From NCBI GenBank assembly GCA_900548385.1, contig URKJ01000022.1, positions 1 through 64,000 on the forward strand: a stretch of 64,000 nucleotides of DNA, written 5' to 3'. The notes under the pieces were generated by a model that did no database searches, was not told where the DNA came from, and saw only the letters and a list, made by a program, of their open reading frames with translations. Below, piece after piece: positions 61,194-64,000 of this stretch. A program made the position numbers and the translations under genes. This DNA comes from an uncultured bacterium (GTDB lineage: Bacteria > Verrucomicrobiota > Lentisphaeria > Victivallales > UBA1829). How positions within the stretch are numbered: position 1 is the first letter of the stretch; each line of letters starts with the position of its first letter.

Positions 61194-62474
61194 ATGAATG
61201 AAATAACCCAGATACTGATTCCGCTGAGCATTCTGCTCTATATCCTGATTTCCTGTGTGTTCGACGCATTTGAGGATCTCTCCGGCGGGCGTGTCCGCCG
61301 GATTGAGGAAAAGAATCCCGAACTCGCGGAAAAACTTGATTCCTGGCTTGAACAGGATGACCAGATCCGTATGCTGTTCAAACTGCTGCTGTTTGTGATC
61401 GCTTCCGTGTTCTCGATCTCCGTCTATTTTTCCACCGGGAAACTGGAATCGCTGTTCGGATTGGAGGTTCCGTATCTGGAAGTCATTCTGCTGGCGGTTT
61501 CGATCATTCTGCTCTGTTCCGTCAGTGATCTGCTGGCAAAACTGCTGCTGCCGCGCTGTGACCTGCTGATCATCAAAGTGACGATCCCTGTCATGCTGGT
61601 ATTCGCGCGGATCATCCTTGCTCCGCTTGCACCGTTGTTCCGTCTGCTGAACCGGAAGATGGAAAAGATCATGGAGGACGCTCCCGACCCGGAAGACAAA
61701 GCGAGTCTGGAAGACGAGATTCTTGATATGATGGAGGATGAACCGGACGGACAGCTGGAAGAGGGGGAAAAACGCATGATCCGCGGTATTTTCGATTTGC
61801 AGGATATGTCGGTGAAAGAGATCATGACGCCGCGTGTGGATATGATCGCGATTCCGCTTTCCTCCAGCATTGAGGAGGCGAGAAACACATTTGTTTCTTC
61901 CGGGCACAGTCGCATTCCGGTTTACGGCCGTTCGATCGACGAGATCCGCGGTATTATCTATGCCAAGGATTTTCTTGCCGTTCCGCCGGAAAAGAAGAGC
62001 CTTGCCGGTATGATCCATACGCCGATCTTCATTCCGGAAACCAAAGCCGTTGACGAGCTGCTGGAGGAGATTAAACGGACGCGGAATCACTTCGCCGTTA
62101 TCATCGACGAGTACGGCGGAACGAGCGGCGTGGTAACGTTTGAAGATATTATCGAGGAGATCGTCGGCGATGTGCGGGATGAATATGACAGTGCCGAGGA
62201 TGCGATGGAAAAACCGCAGCTGATGCCCGACGGTTCCGTGCTGCTTGAGGCGCGCACGCCCGTTTCCGATGTGAATGAGATTCTTGACATTGAGATACCC
62301 GATTCGGAACACGCCGACACGATCGGCGGTTATATCTGCGCGGAACTCGGACGGATTCCCGAAATCGGCGAGGTCTATTCCGCGCGCGGATTGTTCAAAG
62401 CTGAGATCGTGAAAGCCGATAAACGCAAGATTCTGAAACTCAAACTGACGGTGCCGGACAATGAAGATGAATGA
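61194..62474 (+). CDS. CorC/HlyC-type membrane protein (CNNM-CBS family)
   Basis: A 426-residue protein with an N-terminal CNNM-like membrane part (four hydrophobic segments in ~160 residues), two CBS domains ('MTPRVDMIAI', 'HSRIPVYGRSIDEIRGIIYAKDF', 'FAVIIDEYGGTSGVVTFEDI') and the C-terminal CorC_HlyC domain ('DVNEILDIEIPDSEHADTIGGY'). Members are linked to magnesium/cobalt homeostasis; the older hemolysin name is misleading. It follows ybeY by 20 bases and overlaps the DUF502 gene by 14, in the usual ybeY-corC order. Confidence 0.9.
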   Translation: MNEITQILIPLSILLYILISCVFDAFEDLSGGRVRRIEEKNPELAEKLDSWLEQDDQIRMLFKLLLFVIASVFSISVYFSTGKLESLFGLEVPYLEVILLAVSIILLCSVSDLLAKLLLPRCDLLIIKVTIPVMLVFARIILAPLAPLFRLLNRKMEKIMEDAPDPEDKASLEDEILDMMEDEPDGQLEEGEKRMIRGIFDLQDMSVKEIMTPRVDMIAIPLSSSIEEARNTFVSSGHSRIPVYGRSIDEIRGIIYAKDFLAVPPEKKSLAGMIHTPIFIPETKAVDELLEEIKRTRNHFAVIIDEYGGTSGVVTFEDIIEEIVGDVRDEYDSAEDAMEKPQLMPDGSVLLEARTPVSDVNEILDIEIPDSEHADTIGGYICAELGRIPEIGEVYSARGLFKAEIVKADKRKILKLKLTVPDNEDE

Positions 62475-63138
62475 ATTCCCTACAGGCAGACCGACGTCTC
62501 CGACGCTTGCCGCCAAATTCCGTAATACGATGATTGCAGGTCTGTTCATCGTTGTGCCGATCTTTATCACGCTTTGGGTCGGGCACTGGGGCGTTTCCGT
62601 GTTGACGGACTGGTCGGTGAATCTGTATGCGGATTCCAAACTGGAAAACTTTCCGGCATGGCCCGTCGTAGTCCGTATCGTGACGATCCTTCTGATTCTG
62701 ACGGGAATTTTCTTTGTCGGACAGATCGCTAAAATCGCTCTTGGACGCAATTTCATCCGTTGGATGCAGATGCTTCTGCTGCGCCTGCCGTTGCTGCGGA
62801 TTGTTTATTCCACCTGCGAGCAGATCGGAGAGACTGTGAAATCGTCGCAGGGCGGCTTGTTCAAGCAGGTTGCTCTGTTTGAATATCCGAAAAAGGGCTC
62901 CTACGCCATCGGCTTCATCACCAATTACAACGAAGAGAAATTTGAGGTGAACGAGCATTTGGAAGAGGAGGTTTACAGCATATTCATGCCGACGACGCCG
63001 AACCCGACCAGCGGTTTCCTGATTTTCGTCCCCAAAAAAGAGTGCCGGGTGCTCAAGATGAGCGTTTCCGAAGCGATGACACTGATCGTCAGCGGCGGCG
63101 TGATTCTGCCGGGGAAAAAGCTGCAGGGGCAGAAATGA
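62461..63138 (+). CDS. DUF502 family membrane protein
   Basis: A 225-residue inner-membrane protein of the uncharacterised DUF502 family. Two hydrophobic segments ('NTMIAGLFIVVPIFITLWVG' and 'VVRIVTILLILTGIFFVGQI'), then 'LPLLRIVYSTCEQIGETV' and 'FVPKKECRVLKMSVSEAMTLI', which are family landmarks. An alternative start at 62467 exists. Overlaps the upstream gene by 14 bases and the kinase gene by four, so co-translated. Function unknown. Confidence 0.85.
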   Translation: MKMNEFPTGRPTSPTLAAKFRNTMIAGLFIVVPIFITLWVGHWGVSVLTDWSVNLYADSKLENFPAWPVVVRIVTILLILTGIFFVGQIAKIALGRNFIRWMQMLLLRLPLLRIVYSTCEQIGETVKSSQGGLFKQVALFEYPKKGSYAIGFITNYNEEKFEVNEHLEEEVYSIFMPTTPNPTSGFLIFVPKKECRVLKMSVSEAMTLIVSGGVILPGKKLQGQK

Positions 63139-64000
63139 GAGTCAGGCGGAACGGTTGGGAATGGTTCCTGAACGATCCGTCGGTGCTGGAGCCGTGGGCG
63201 GAGAAGATGGAAGAACTCGCCACCGATCCTTTAAAGCGCAACGGGGTGCGTTCCGTATTCCGCACGGAGGATTCCGCCGGACACGGCTGTTTTGTCAAAC
63301 TTGAGTCGAAAAACGGGCTGCTGAACCGGATCCGGAATCGTTTTTTTTCGAAAGCGGAGTCGGAATACAATTCCGGACGTCTGCTGTTGTCCTGCGGTAT
63401 CCCGTGTGCGGATTATCTTGCGTGGGGACGGCGCGGCGGTGCATCGGCAGTGGTCTCCCGTGCACTGGATGGCTGTGTTTCCGCCTTGGAATACTGGTAT
63501 CGTGTTGCGCGTTATGAGGAAAGGGAGAAACAGCGGTGGCTGAATCTGTTTTTTGACCTTTCTCTGCAGTTTTGCAAAAACAGTCTCTGTCATCCGGATT
63601 TTCATGCGGGCAATGTGCTTTTACAGCCGGAAGCGGAGAAGTGTTTCATGATTGATGCTTACGGGATCTGCCGGAAATCGTGTCTGGACGATCAGGATTT
63701 ACGCAGCCTTCTGCATTGGCTCCTGCCGCTCCGCATGGATGTGCCGGACCGGGAGCTGCTGGAGCGTTTGGAGCGTCGGGGGATCCTGCGTCAGGATGCC
63801 GGACCGTTCTACCGGGAACTTGTCCGTCTGGAGGAGGCTAGAGTGGAACACGACTGGAAGAAGCGCCGACGGAAGCAGATTTTGTCCGGTCATTCAAAAT
63901 TCAGCCATACGGAAGGGAACCGGGAGATCCGTCATACGCTTTGGTTCGAGCCGTCGCCGCTGCCGGATGTGTCACAGCTGACAGTGCGTGAAATGGATAC
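63135..64000 (+). CDS. WaaP/InaA/RIO-like lipopolysaccharide kinase, cut at window end
   Basis: An open frame of 288 codons with no stop before the window ends. Kinase landmarks: Lys in 'HGCFVKLESKNG' (about residue 59), the catalytic loop 'CHPDFHAGNVLL' at about residue 156 (HxDxxxxN), and a DFG-like 'FMIDAYGI' after it. This fits the WaaP/InaA and RIO-like kinases that phosphorylate LPS core heptose or Kdo. Start overlaps the DUF502 stop as ATGA. Real substrate unknown; a cell-envelope role is likely. C-terminus is missing. Confidence 0.78.
   Translation, partial: MRVRRNGWEWFLNDPSVLEPWAEKMEELATDPLKRNGVRSVFRTEDSAGHGCFVKLESKNGLLNRIRNRFFSKAESEYNSGRLLLSCGIPCADYLAWGRRGGASAVVSRALDGCVSALEYWYRVARYEEREKQRWLNLFFDLSLQFCKNSLCHPDFHAGNVLLQPEAEKCFMIDAYGICRKSCLDDQDLRSLLHWLLPLRMDVPDRELLERLERRGILRQDAGPFYRELVRLEEARVEHDWKKRRRKQILSGHSKFSHTEGNREIRHTLWFEPSPLPDVSQLTVREMD

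Noticed and set aside
1..64000. tRNA and rRNA genes
   Set aside because: No cloverleaf with TTCGA-type T-loop and CCA end, and no rRNA sequence, was noticed in the intergenic regions; a covariance search was not possible.

Overview
The window looks like a chromosomal segment of a Lentisphaerota bacterium (Victivallis-like, PVC superphylum). The basis is indirect. It holds four prepilin-type proteins with an N-terminal methylation/cleavage motif, three of them ending in an H-X9-DG motif, each beside a very large secreted glycosidase. It also has an anaerobe's oxygen-defence set (superoxide reductase, flavodiiron protein, rubredoxin, PerR). No rRNA or tRNA was seen, so the assignment rests on gene content only.

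Layout. 1-776: no intact gene, possible decayed coding fragments. 777-5976: cassette A (GntR-type regulator, 1077-aa clan-A-like glycosidase, H-X9-DG pseudopilin). 6094-9969: lepA, lepB, purU. 9970-10435: non-coding, with a decayed copy of the sbcC 3' end and a 65-bp tandem repeat. 10436-14401: cassette B (pseudopilin, 1079-aa glycosidase). 14613-20864, minus strand: zwf, a polytopic membrane protein and sbcC as an overlapping operon. 20961-26748, minus strand: cassette C (GntR-type regulator, pseudopilin, 1318-aa GH13-like enzyme). 27090-27895: two paralogous lipoproteins. 28074-30089: a glutaminase/DUF4965-type protein. 30133-31449, minus strand: an SGNH hydrolase and a 66-aa basic protein. 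31596-34688, minus strand: perR, dfx, fprA, rubredoxin, TIGR02757 protein. 34915-36159: an FAD oxidoreductase. 36160-37011: non-coding by protein criteria, with a promoter-hairpin-terminator arrangement suggesting a small RNA. 37012-43736, plus strand: xerD, apbE, an exported unknown, a DegT-type aminotransferase, an MsbA-like ABC exporter. 43846-46176, minus strand: a secreted beta-helix protein. 46687-51740, minus strand: cassette D (LacI-type regulator, pseudopilin, 1101-aa glycosidase). 51979-56659: nagA, fabD, fabG, acpP, fabF. 56668-64000: LysM lipoprotein, phoH, HD-domain phosphodiesterase, ybeY, CorC/HlyC-type protein, DUF502 protein, and a WaaP/RIO-like kinase cut by the window end.

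How the genes fit together. Housekeeping blocks (translation, signal peptidase, fatty-acid synthesis, RNA/ribosome maturation) are interleaved with four sugar-polymer cassettes. In three of these a one-component regulator of GntR or LacI type sits at the promoter-proximal end, and in two its stop codon overlaps the pseudopilin start codon. The recurrent pairing of regulator, pseudopilin and giant exported glycosidase is the most interesting feature: it suggests that each enzyme is co-expressed with its own pseudopilin, perhaps for export or surface display. Cassette B is flanked by a direct duplication of the neighbouring sbcC 3' end, which suggests insertion between purU and sbcC.
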